This document shows, piece after piece, positions 32,845-64,000 of a DNA stretch of 64,000 bases. The notes beneath the pieces are model-generated. The model made no database searches. It was not told where the DNA came from and saw nothing but the letters and a program-made list of their open reading frames with translations. The position numbers and the translations under genes were made by a program. The stretch's first letter is position 1; every line of letters starts with the position of its first letter. Source of the stretch: Euleptes europaea (taxonomy: Eukaryota > Chordata > Lepidosauria > Squamata > Sphaerodactylidae); the NCBI RefSeq assembly GCF_029931775.1, contig NC_079332.1:17377186-17441185 (forward strand), written 5' to 3'.

Positions 32845-32955
32845 AATTCTAACCCTGATTGGAGCTTCTCCCTAGAAAGATGTTAAGTCTGCGGGTAAAC
32901 AGCCAGAATGAAGGGAGCAGGTTTCTTGTCTGGAGGTTTTGCCCTCTCCTCCAGG

Positions 32956-33209
32956 CAGGGTTGCCAACTTTGCTTGGGAAAATCCTGGAGACTTTGAATC
33001 AGTGCCTGGGGAGGGGAGAAAGCTGGACAGAGATGTTTGATCCCTCTAGGACTTCAATTTCACCTTGATACTATGGTCTACCACGGAGTATCCCACAGGG
33101 ATACTTCCAAAGCTGCCATTTCCTCCAGAGAAACTGATCTCTGCACTCTGGAGATCAGTTGTAATTCCAGGAGAACATCAGGCCCCACTTGGAGGTTGGG
33201 CAACCCCCC
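32956..33209 (-). mobile_element. TAGGGTTGCC MITE, diverged
   Basis: agggttgccaactttgc to ttggaggttgggcaac. Confidence 0.7.
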
Positions 33210-33217
33210 TGGCTTCA

Positions 33218-33358
33218 GACTCCAACCTCCAGGTGGTGGCTGGAGATCTCCCACTATTACAACTGATCTCCAGGCAACAGAGATCAGTTCCCCTGGGGAA
33301 AATGGGGCTCCACCCCCAAAATCTCCAGGTTTTTCCCAACTCAGAGCTGGCAACCCTA
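33218..33358 (+). mobile_element. TAGGGTTGCC MITE, internally deleted
   Basis: ctccaacctccaggtggtgg to agctggcaacccta; the middle ~60 bp are missing. Confidence 0.75.
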
Positions 33359-33359
33359 A

Positions 33360-34100
33360 CTTCAGACCATCTTGCCCCGCAGGGCCCCTCCCCTAACAGA
33401 GACATCTTCTGGCCGTATCAGGACCATTACGGAGTCTGTGCCCACCCCCCAGGCTCAACTGCCCTAAGCACTCCCAGACACACCCCGTAGCTTCCAGGGT
33501 CTGATTCACAGTCCCTGTTGGTTATCTTCCCCTTTTGCCTCCACAGGGGCAGCCCAAGGCCCTTTAGTGTGGGAGGAAGGAAACACAAAACGATGCATGC
33601 ATGTACTGCGAAGAACAGGGCATGCCCACCAGGAATGCTTCCTGCTCCAAGCCCCAAAGAAACAAAATCAGATAGGGCCTGGGCGTCGGATTGGTCTGTC
33701 TCCCAGCTTTGGCCCCCTCTCCTCCTCCCTTGGCACCACCTCTGCCGTCCAGCATCCGGCCAGAGCCAAGCACTGGGTCGGAAAAGCCCCAGATCTGCTG
33801 GAGAAGCTGGCCCAGAGTTGCCAGAAATGATACTCTGTCCTGGATATTCGCTGCGGAAACTTCTTATTTTAACATCATTTTAACATTTTAACATAGTGAC
33901 CACGGTCTCTGAGCGATTGCCAAGAAAGGTGCCTTGACCAGCAGGCTTTCTAGGCAGGGGCTTTCCAGGGAAGGGTGTTGACCAACCCCCTCCCCAGCAC
34001 ATATTATTTTTCCAGAATTAATTATGGCTTTCCTTCCTTCCTCTCGTAGGAAGATCCGTTTCCCATAAGAAAAAAAAGCCATGGTCTCGGTTTGGGTTTT
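33360..34100. other. No recognised feature
   Basis: Region just downstream of TEKT5. No further exon recognised. Confidence 0.4.
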
Positions 34101-34124
34101 CCTTACGGTTTGGTTTCGCTGACG

Positions 34125-34130
34125 TTTATT
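34125..34130 (-). terminator. TEKT5: TEKT5 polyadenylation signal
   Basis: AATAAA on the minus strand, about 140 bp past the TEKT5 stop codon. A pyrimidine-rich plus-strand stretch beyond it reads as an A/G-rich region on the minus strand. Confidence 0.65.
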
Positions 34131-34269
34131 TCAATCGGGTCCTTTTTTTCTCCTTTGCTCAACTACCCTCCCCCAAAAATAATAAATCAAAGAGGGCCGT
34201 GTCCTGTCCCGCGATCTGCAGTCTTTTACGCCACGGGAGCAGAAGCCAGGCCAGCCGGCGGAGGGGCCT

Positions 34270-56945
<22,676 letters not shown>

Positions 56946-56949
56946 ACGC

Positions 56950-57575
56950 AGAGCGATGGTATCACTTTACGCTGCTCTGGTTAGACCTCACCTAGAGTAC
57001 TGGGTTCAGTTTTGGGCACCACAGTTAAAGAAAGGTGTAGACAAGCTGGAACGTGTCCAGAGGAGGGCAACAAGGATGGTGAGGGGTCTGGAGACCAAGT
57101 CCTATGAAGAAAGGTTGAAGGAGCAGGGTATGTTTAGCCTGAAGAGGAGAAGACTGAGGGGGGATAGGATAACCATGTTCAAGGACTTGAAGGGCTGTCA
57201 TATAGAGGAGGGTGCCGAGTTGTTTTCTGTTGCCCCAGAAGGTTGGACCAGAACCAACGGGTTGAAATTAAATCAAAAGAGTTTCTGTCTAGACATTAGG
57301 AGCGGTTCCTCAGTGGAACAGGCTTCCTCGGGAGGTGGTAAGTGCTCCTTCCCTGGAGGTTTTTAAGCAGAGGCTAGATGGCCATCTGTCAGCAATGCTG
57401 ATTCGGTGACCTTAGGCAGATCATGAGAGAGAGGGCACCTTGGCCATCTTCTGGGCATGTAGTGGGGGTCACTGGGTGTTTGTGGGAGAGGTAGTTGTGA
57501 ATTTCCTGCATTGTGCAGGGGGTTGGTCTAGATTACCCTGGTGGTCCCTTCCAACTCTATGATTCTATGATTCTT
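56950..57575 (+). repeat. CR1 LINE 3' end, long copy
   Basis: Encodes VSLYAALVRPHLEYWVQFW, LERVQRRATRMVRGLETKSY and RRLRGDRITMFKDLKGCHIE, then the full CR1 3' terminus. A short segment is missing near 57300. Confidence 0.9.
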
Positions 57576-57624
57576 TGGTTAAAGTCAGCAGCAGTATCAT
57601 ATCTTGGTTTTGAACTGTCTAGCC

Positions 57625-57813
57625 CAGGGGTGTCGAACTCAATTTTTACGAGGGCCGGATATAACATAAATGTCACTTGGTCAGGCCAGGCCAGGCCTCA
57701 CCAGCCCAGATCGAGAGTTGGGGTGGGGGTGGCTGCCCCAGCTGGTTCACGGGCTGGTTAAGAGCTCTCAGGGGGCCAGATCCGGTCGGCGGGCCTTATG
57801 TTTGACACCCCTG
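57625..57813. mobile_element. hAT element, CAGGGGTGTC family
   Basis: TIRs caggggtgtcgaactc / tttgacacccctg. Perfect 8-bp duplication GTCTAGCC at 57617-57624 and 57814-57821. Confidence 0.95.
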
Positions 57814-57972
57814 GTCTAGCCTGTCCATCTGTGTATGCTCCAAAGGTCCCTATTTATCAGGGATATTTTTGATTTTCTGGAAGCTGTTCCTGGTAAATCA
57901 CTACACTTATTATTTGAGGTAGGTCTTCTTAAAACATTGCTGGTGTCAGCTGCTAGCCCTCTGGAGGTCAGT

Positions 57973-58288
57973 TAGGGTTGCCAGCTCTGGGTTGGAAACT
58001 ACCTGGAGATTTTGGGGGCGCAGCCTGAGGAGGGCAGGGTTTGGGGAGGGGAGGGACTGCAATGCCAGAGTTCAATTGCCAAAGCAGCCATTTTCTCCAG
58101 GGGAACTGATTTCTATCAGCTGAAGATCAGGTGTAATAGCAGGAGATCTCCAGCCACCACTTATAGAATCATAGTTGGAAGGGACCATGAGGGTCATCTA
58201 GTCCAACCCCCTGCACGATGCAGGAAATTCACAACTACCTCCCCCACCCCCACCCCCACCCCCAGTGACTTGGAGGTTGGCACCTCTA
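57973..58288 (-). mobile_element. TAGGGTTGCC MITE interrupted by CR1
   Basis: MITE at 57973-58160 and about 58269-58288 (tggaggttggcacctc). A short CR1 tail fills the gap. Confidence 0.85.
58161..58266 (-). repeat. CR1 LINE 3' end in a MITE
   Basis: tagaatcatagttggaagg through acaactacctccc and a (CCCCCA)n run. It sits close to the MITE end used by the fold-back inserts. Confidence 0.85.
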
Positions 58289-58364
58289 AGGTCAGCTAAC
58301 ACTTCAAGTGTCTGAGAAGGGAATAGTCTCTAGTGTATGTCCACGTAAATGACCACATGCATAC

Positions 58365-58580
58365 ACATGAAGTGGTCTTATATGGAATCAGACCCTTGGT
58401 CCATCACGGTTGGTATTATCTACTCAGGCTGGCAGCAGGGCTGAGAGGTCTTTCATGGGCTGAGAGGTCTCAGGCAGAGGTCTTTCGTGTCACTTCTTGC
58501 CCACTCCTTTTCAAGTGTTGGGGATGAACCTTCTGCATGCAAAACAGAGGCTTTTCCATTAAGCCACAGCCCCTCCCCTA
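58365..58580 (-). repeat. tRNA-Ala-like SINE, diverged
   Basis: Ends ttaagccacagcccctcc; B-box region gttggggatgaacc. Confidence 0.7.
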
Positions 58581-58582
58581 AA

Positions 58583-58583
<1 letters not shown>

Positions 58584-58621
<38 letters not shown>
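58584..58621 (+). repeat. (TG)n microsatellite
   Basis: About 19 TG units, the tail of the adjacent RTE/BovB copy. Confidence 0.95.
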
Positions 58622-58623
<2 letters not shown>

Positions 58624-58995
58624 GTGCCCAAGTCACTTCCCCTATGAATCAAAGTCTTCCAAAATGTCCTATCTTTGACAGCCTTGTTCAGATCTTGCAG
58701 ATTGAGGGCTGTGGCTTCCTTTATTGAGTCCATCCATCTCTTGTAGGGTCTTTCTCTTTTCCTGCTATCCTCAACTTTTCCTAGCATGACTGTCTTTTCT
58801 AGTGACTCTTGTCTTCTCATGACGTGACCAAAATACAATAGCCTCAGTGTAGTCATTTTAGCTGCTAGGGTCAGTTCAGGCTTGATTTGATCTGTAATCC
58901 ACTAATTTGTTTTTTTGGCAGTCCACAGTATCCGTAACCCTCTCCTCCAACACCACATTTCAAAGGAATCTATTTTCTTCTTATCAGCTTTCTTC
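58622..58995 (-). repeat. RTE/BovB-type LINE 3' end
   Basis: The minus strand encodes MTTLRLLYFGHVMRRQESLE, LGKVEDSRKRERPYKRWMDS and NLQDLNKAVKDRTFW. Confidence 0.9.
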
Positions 58996-59034
58996 AATGT
59001 CCCCTAAGATAAGACCACTAAAATAGTGGTGGAA

Positions 59035-59225
59035 AGTGCCCCCATAGTTTTTCAAGGAAGAGATGTTCGGAGGTGGTTGGCCATTGCCTGCCTCCACATG
59101 GGCTGAGAGAGTTTGGAAAGAGCTGTGACTGGCCCAAGGCCACCCACCAGGATACATGGGGAGGAATGGGGAATCTCCAGATTGAGTCTGCCGCTCTCAA
59201 CCGCTACACCATGCTGGCTCTCTAC
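59035..59225 (-). repeat. tRNA-derived SINE
   Basis: CTT family head half, ending ctacaccatgctggctctc. Confidence 0.75.
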
Positions 59226-59239
59226 CACTAAGATGCCAC

Positions 59240-59832
59240 ATGCAGAATAGAGCAACCAAAATGATCAGAGCAACTGCCCTATGAGGAGTGGTTAAAATGC
59301 TTAGGGCTGTTTAGCTTGGAAAGAAGGCGGTTAAGGGGAGACATGATAGAGGTCTATAAAATTACGCATGGTATGGAGAGAGTGGACAGGGAGAAGTTTT
59401 TCTCCCTCTCTCATAATACTAGAACACGGGGTCATCTCCTGAAGCTGAAGGGTGAGAGATTCAAAACTGATAAAAGGAAGTATTTCTTCACACAATGCAT
59501 AGTTCAATTGTGGAACTCCCTGCCCCAGGACGTGGGGATGGCTGCCAACTTGGAAGGCTTGAAGAGGGGAGTGGACATGTTCATGGAGGAGAGGGGTATT
59601 CATGGCTACTAGTCAAAATGGATACTAGTCTTGATGTATAGCTATTCTCTTCAGAATCAGAGGAGCAGGCCTATTATGTTAGGTGCTGTGGAGCACGGGC
59701 AGGATAAATGCTGCTGCAGTCGTCTTACTTGTGGGCTCCCTAGAGGCACCTGGTTGGCCACTGTGTGAACAGACTGCTGGGCTTGATGGACCTGGGTCTG
59801 ATCCACATGGCCTTTCTTATGTTCTTGTTTAT
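59240..59832 (+). repeat. CR1-like LINE 3' end (second subfamily)
   Basis: The best-preserved copy: RRRLRGDMIEVYKITHGMER, TRGHLLKLKGERFKTDKRK and NSLPQDVGMAANLEGLKRG, then a tail ending ttatgttcttg. Confidence 0.9.
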
Positions 59833-60250
59833 TTTATTTTACAGCACTTATAGTCCACATTTCAGCCCCTGGAGCCCCCCAGGGCAGCTAACAAAGTAAA
59901 AATCCAGCCATTCAATGCACCACAATAAAACCAGCTGTTTAAAACAGCAAACATAAATACAGAACATCATTAAAAACACACACACACAGGAGCTACCCCC
60001 TCAGCAGGTCAGCCCAGACCTCTGTTCAACACACAGCTCGTGCAACACAGGCATATTTCGAACTGCTGTTGACGTATTGCAGGAAAACCGCCCTGGCGCC
60101 TTCAGTCTTATATCTTGGATTCATAAGGCAGGTTTTCCGGGATGTCTTTATCACCGCAGGATCAGGGAACATCTGGTCACCTGGATAACCATCCTTAGAC
60201 CTTGCTTTGTCTATTAAAAAGATGCCACAGGATTCCTGATTAATGTATAA
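59833..60250. other. No recognised gene
   Basis: Intergenic; starts with a short ttattttattttacagcac stretch, perhaps a SINE or LINE remnant. Confidence 0.4.
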
Positions 60251-60251
60251 G

Positions 60252-60645
60252 AACATTAAAGATCTCCTACCACGAATATTAAGATTTGAAATGCTAACAA
60301 CCTTAATTAATATGTATTATGGGCATTCATGAACACCATTCCAGATAGAGCCACAGCATGCCTTTTAATGACAAATCCGTGAGAAAATGGAGGGCAGAAT
60401 CTGGGAGACTCAGGTTCAAATCCCCACTCGGATGACCTTGGGCCAATCACGCTCTCTCAGTGTAGCCCACCTCACGGGGTTGTTGTGAGGATAAAATAAA
60501 TTTTGAGAGCATTAAAGGTCTCTTACCATGGGCATTAAGACTTTAAAGCATCCTTAATTAATATGTATTAGGGGCATTCATGAACACCATTCCAGATAGA
60601 GCCACAGCCCAAAACATGCCTTTTAATTACAAATCCATGATGCTC
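60252..60645 (+). repeat. Direct duplication flanking a SINE
   Basis: 60252-60375 and 60508-60645 are diverged copies of one ~125 bp unit (taattaatatgtattatggg, cattccagatagagccacag). A Sauria SINE body (60395-60505) lies between. Confidence 0.8.
60395..60505 (+). repeat. Sauria-type SINE body
   Basis: gaatctgggagactcagg, B box ggttcaaatccc, through cacggggttgttgtgagg. No tRNA-like head. Confidence 0.75.
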
Positions 60646-60818
60646 TAAAGCCAAGTGGTAGGCGCTGCAATCTCTCTGGCCAGCCACTCCCCTGCACATG
60701 TGCACAGTGAGCATCCCAAGTGTGCTGTGGCCGTTAGTGTTGGATTAGGATTTAGGCTTCAAATCCCCACTGCGCAACACAGTGTATCACGGGACCTTGC
60801 TGTGGCCACCGTCTCCTA

Positions 60819-60919
60819 GGGTTGCCAGCCTCCAGGTGGGGCCCAGAATTATGACTGATCTTCAGACTACAGGGATCAGCTTCTCGAGGTGTTTCTCAAG
60901 CTGGAATTGGCAACCCTAG
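60819..60919 (+). mobile_element. TAGGGTTGCC MITE, internally deleted
   Basis: tagggttgccagcctccag to aattggcaacccta, only 101 bp. Confidence 0.8.
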
Positions 60920-61089
60920 GCACATTCAATGTTCACCAGATCTCCACAACCCAAGAAATGAAAGCCCAACAAAGAGTCAGTGTGGTGTACAGGCTGTGAC
61001 TGCTTGGCTAGGATTTGGGAGGCCCAGGTTCAAATCCCCACTCGTGCCATGGGAGCCCCCTGGGTAACCTCAGGCTTACAATGCACAAC

Positions 61090-61298
61090 TAGGGTTGCCA
61101 GGTCCCTCTTCGCCAGTGCAGGGAGATTTTTGGGGTGGAGCCTGAGGAGGGCGGGGTTTAGGGAGGGGAGGGACTTTAATGCCATAGAGCCCAATTGCCA
61201 AAGTGGCCATTTCCCCCAGGTGAACTGATTTCTATCGGCTGAAGATCAGTTGTAATAGCAGGAGATCTCCAGCTAGTACCTGGAGGTTACCAACCCTA
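61090..61298 (-). mobile_element. TAGGGTTGCC MITE in a SINE, 8-bp duplication
   Basis: Flanks tgcacaac (61082-61089) and tgcacagc (61299-61306), 7 of 8. Confidence 0.9.
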
Positions 61299-61519
61299 TG
61301 CACAGCCTATCCTACCTCGAGGGGCTGTTGTGAGGCTAAAATGGAGGGGAGGATCTGGGAGACCCAGGTTCAAATCCCCACTCTGCTAGGGAGCTCCCCG
61401 GGTGACCTTGGGCCAGCCTGACCTACCTCACAAGGTGGTTGTGAAGCTAAAATGGGGGGGAGGATATGGGAGGCCCAGGTTCAAATCCCCACTCGTGCCA
61501 TGGAAACTTACTGGGTGAC

Positions 61520-61721
61520 TACAGTTGCCAGGTCCCTCTTTGCCACTGGCAGGAGGTTTTGGGGGTGGAGCCTGAGGAGGGCGGGGTTTGGGGAGGAGAG
61601 GGACTCCAATGCCATAGAGTCCAATTGCCAAAGAAGCCATTTTCTCCAGGGGAACTGATTTCTATCAGCTGGAAATTGTAATAGCAGGAGATTGCCAGCT
61701 AGTTGGTGGTTGGCAACCCTG
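61520..61721 (-). mobile_element. TAGGGTTGCC MITE in a SINE
   Basis: agttgccaggtccctc to ggttggcaaccctg. Host sequence ctgggtga / ctaggtga is present on both sides. Confidence 0.85.
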
Positions 61722-61924
61722 CTAGGTGACCTCGGGCCAGTCACTCTCTCTCAGCCTGACCTACCTCACAGGGCTGTTGTGTGGATAAAACAGAGGAGAG
61801 GAAAAGAATGCAAACTGCTTTGGGGCCCCATTGGGTAAAAAAGCTGCGTACAAATGAATTAAAAAAACGAACCAATATCATAGTTGCAAACTGGAGTGAG
61901 ACTCGGGGCTGGAACTCAGCAGAG

Positions 61925-62115
61925 GGAGGGAGTTGTAGTGAGGGGGATGCTATTTATCGATGCAACCGGAAGTGTGGCCGCTATCCGGCCTGATGGGGGG
62001 GCCAGTTTCTTCGCAGCACACACCAGAAGTGGACTTGTTGGGCGTGAGGGAGGCTCGGCCGGAAGTGCGGCTGCGCCCTTTCCGGCGGATGCTTCCTCTG
62101 CCTTGGCGGAGAGGG
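61925..62115 (+). promoter_or_regulatory. ETS-motif-rich, promoter-like segment
   Basis: Two perfect CCGGAAGTG motifs (about 61965 and 62058), a related ccagaagtgg (62022) and tttccggcgg (62080) within 150 bp, in a CpG-rich setting. This cluster is typical of bidirectional housekeeping promoters bound by GABP/ETS factors. NUBP1 lies on this side of TEKT5 in mammals, but no NUBP1 exon is recognised here. Confidence 0.4.
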
Positions 62116-62149
62116 CCTAGCTGGCCTTGGCCAATAAAGCAAGCTGTAA

Positions 62150-63030
62150 TCAAGCCAACCTCAATGTCCTACAACCTAAAACCCCACAACCCCCCCCCCC
62201 AACGTCTTGCAAAAAACTGCTGCGGTGGTCAAGTCCCGTCAGTCTTTGTAGACGAGCCGTCGCTCTTCTAGGGAGATCGTAGAACGGGAGATCGGGGGAG
62301 AACGAGGGTAGTGTCCAGTCCTCTCTCTCTGTGTCCGGGACCCCAGGGTCTTTGGGCCGCGTTCCGAGCACGGCCGCCGCCTCCACTTGCGCCGCCACTA
62401 ACTCGGCGGCTCCAGCATTGGCTGCTTCAGCAAAAAGTTGTTCAGCCTCCTGTTATAGCAAGAGCAAAAGTTCTCCGCGGTTAGCGAGTATAGGCAACAC
62501 CTGTCGTGCGAGATCTGCGGGCATGGAGCAACCGAAACAGGACTCCAGGATCTGCAGGATGATAGCTTCGGTAGTCGAATCCACCGACACGTCGAGCAGC
62601 TGCAAGACCACTTTGGCGGCGGCATTCTCTACCTCCTTGTGAAAACGGGGTCGACCAGGAGTCACCTCCTCTGACGTTTCCTCCGACCTCTCTGCCACGA
62701 GGGTGCGGGGTACAGGATCAGGCCCCTCCAGTAAAGTCTCATTTCCGCCCAACACACAGCCCCTGGCAACCAGCCGGGCGAGGAGAGTAGCATCCTGCTG
62801 GGCTAGGCGCGCTTCCTCGAGGAGAATGGCAAGCCAATGGGTCTCCTCCCGAGCCCGGTGCGCGGCCTCCCGTGACTCCACAGGTGCTACTCCTTCAAAG
62901 TAGACCCATTGCAAAGCGACCAGCCCTGCCAGCCGATGTGACTCCTGATGAGCGTGGCACGTTTCCACCAGGAGCGACCGCTGGAGATCCTCTCCTTCGG
63001 CCCCTGCCAGGACGCGGGTGTTCGCAACGT
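62150..63030 (-). other. GC-rich block with unrecognised minus-strand open frame
   Basis: An open frame of at least 170 codons ends at 62453 on the minus strand and is rich in Ala, Leu, Glu and Arg, with helix-like runs (REAAHRAREETHWLAILLEE, EARLAQQDATLLARLVARG) and a VVLQLLDVSVDSTTEAIILQ segment that looks like a helical repeat. A further open, Ala-rich stretch lies at 62150-62450 on the same strand. I do not recognise a family. It may be a host gene fragment or part of an old element next to the LTR. Confidence 0.35.
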
Positions 63031-63032
63031 GG

Positions 63033-63429
63033 TGTAACGGTGAAAGAGGGATTAGTATCCTAATGTCAGCTCTGGGCTCACCATTAAAATCCCATAAACC
63101 AACATCTAGGCAAGTCTTCCATAGAAAGTTGATTTATTAAGATATACACAGCAAGTTACAGAAACCGAATTGGAAATTAGCAAGGATACTAATGGGGAAA
63201 ATACTGAGGGTACAGGAGATATAAAAGTGAACTTTCTGGACGACTACTGGTTGCTACGGCAACCCACAGATAGCCTTTGTTCCCAGGGAAAGTCAAGACA
63301 AAATGACACCAGAGTAGAACAACCGACCTTGAAACACCACCTGGCTCCGCCCCTGGATACCAGGCCGATGCCTGACACTCCTGCCCTCATTGCTCTCATT
63401 GGACTCTATGAGAATGGGGGAGCACATCA
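63033..63429 (+). mobile_element. LTR-like segment (5' LTR of an endogenous retrovirus)
   Basis: Starts tgtaacgg and ends ca (63428-63429), just before a primer binding site. It holds a TATA box (atataaaag near 63218). I found no clear AATAAA on the plus strand; AATAAA does occur on the minus strand near 63131, so the opposite orientation cannot be fully excluded. Treated as a fossil; state and age of the whole element cannot be judged because it leaves the window. Confidence 0.5.
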
Positions 63430-63430
63430 T

Positions 63431-63448
63431 TGGCACCCGAACAGGGAC
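63431..63448 (+). other. Retroviral primer binding site, tRNA-Lys type
   Basis: TGGCACCCGAACAGGGAC matches the Lys3-type sequence TGGCGCCCGAACAGGGAC at 17 of 18 positions, and lies 1 bp past the LTR-like segment. Confidence 0.75.
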
Positions 63449-64000
63449 CTCAAGCTTGAGAGCTGTGTTCTAAAAATCCTGTCGGGAGACAGGCTCGAGC
63501 TTAGAGCCGCCGGCTTTCAAGTGGCAGATCCCCAAAGAAACCTCGACGTGGGATTTTCTGACTCCCCGCATGCACCCAACCCTTTCATTTGTGGGGGTTC
63601 AGTCTTTCCCTGGAGAGGCAGCCTTGGAGGAACGCTACATGAACGCCTGCCCAAAGGAGGTTGGCTCCACCAGGCTCAAGGGACATCACACCAGAGCATC
63701 GTGATTCCCGGTGAGTATAGTAAAACTTGAGAACAGGGGGGAAAGGGGGGTGGTATCCCTTCTGTATGAGTGAGAGACGGCTGAATGATATGCACTGTCT
63801 TACATAGGGACATGCTGAATGAGCTTTGAACTTGCGTTTTCGTCCTCCCGCGCAGGAATCGACCAGGTCTTAGCGCCGGGCCTGTTGTGTCAAACCCCTC
63901 ACTTTCGGGCAAGAGAGACCCCCTACTCTCCTGCCCAAACTCCTTTTCCTTTTGTGTCCTGTGTGTGTGACTGAAGAACGCCATCTCCCATTGCTTACCC
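63449..64000 (+). mobile_element. Retroviral leader, continues beyond the window
   Basis: Non-coding leader after the primer binding site. A splice-donor-like GGTGAGTA lies at 63710-63717, as retroviral leaders commonly have. Any gag gene would lie past the right edge. Confidence 0.45.

Larger units (their letters stand above)
60978..61875 (+). repeat. Three Sauria SINE bodies in tandem, two MITE insertions
   Basis: Bodies begin near 60978, 61349 and 61459. Each later one joins through the same junction, aaaatgg(a/g)ggggagga followed by t(c/a)tgggag(a/g)cccagg. MITEs sit at 61090-61298 and 61520-61721. The last body ends ggggccccattgggtaaaaa with a proper SINE tail. Confidence 0.8.

Noticed and set aside
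63170-63730. 186-codon open frame on the plus strand
   Set aside because: It runs across the LTR-like segment and the primer binding site, so it is not a real gene.

Overview
The window is vertebrate nuclear DNA, almost certainly from a squamate reptile. It holds Sauria-type tRNA SINEs, a 5S rRNA-derived SINE, CR1, L2-like and RTE/BovB LINE 3' ends, and a lizard-like mix of hAT elements. Gene density is very low and repeats are nested several levels deep. The only gene I can reconstruct with confidence is TEKT5 (tektin-5), on the minus strand. Its seven coding exons run from the start codon at 56673 to the stop at 34270. All splice sites are canonical, phases are consistent, and the predicted protein is 488 aa.

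Layout. 1-34 kb is intergenic and repeat-dense. It contains a GC-rich promoter-like segment at 27.98-28.33 kb, which on mammalian synteny could be the 5' end of EMP2 (inference only), and a candidate solo LTR near 30 kb. 34.1-56.7 kb is the TEKT5 locus, whose large introns are packed with repeats. 57-62 kb is again repeats, including a cluster of Sauria SINE bodies. 61.9-62.1 kb carries CCGGAAGT motifs like a housekeeping promoter, on the side where NUBP1 would be expected. 62.15-63.03 kb is GC-rich with an unrecognised minus-strand open frame. An LTR-like segment with a tRNA-Lys-type primer binding site starts near 63.03 kb and continues off the end.

The commonest element is a roughly 200 bp MITE ending in TAGGGTTGCC / GGCAACCCTA, with 45-50 whole or partial copies. 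Several copies are flanked by 8-bp duplications (for example ATTATGCA on both sides of 36941-37144), which fits the hAT superfamily. In the entries below '+' means the copy reads ggagaaaatggc on the given strand; '-' is the reverse.

The most interesting signal is a set of unrelated-looking fold-back inserts of 0.38-0.64 kb. Each has two long inverted arms plus an unpaired tail of about 32-42 nt, and each sits inside a copy of this MITE at essentially the same target, GTACCTGGAGGTTG, 10-25 bp from the MITE end. Five have 9-14 bp target duplications. Related fold-back units elsewhere (51-290, 54.1-54.4 kb, 31.1 kb, 11.3 kb) carry hammerhead-like cores (CTGANGA ... GAAAC ... GTH). The combination suggests a non-autonomous, Penelope-like retroelement group with a preferred landing site inside another transposon. 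This is inference and has not been searched against any database.
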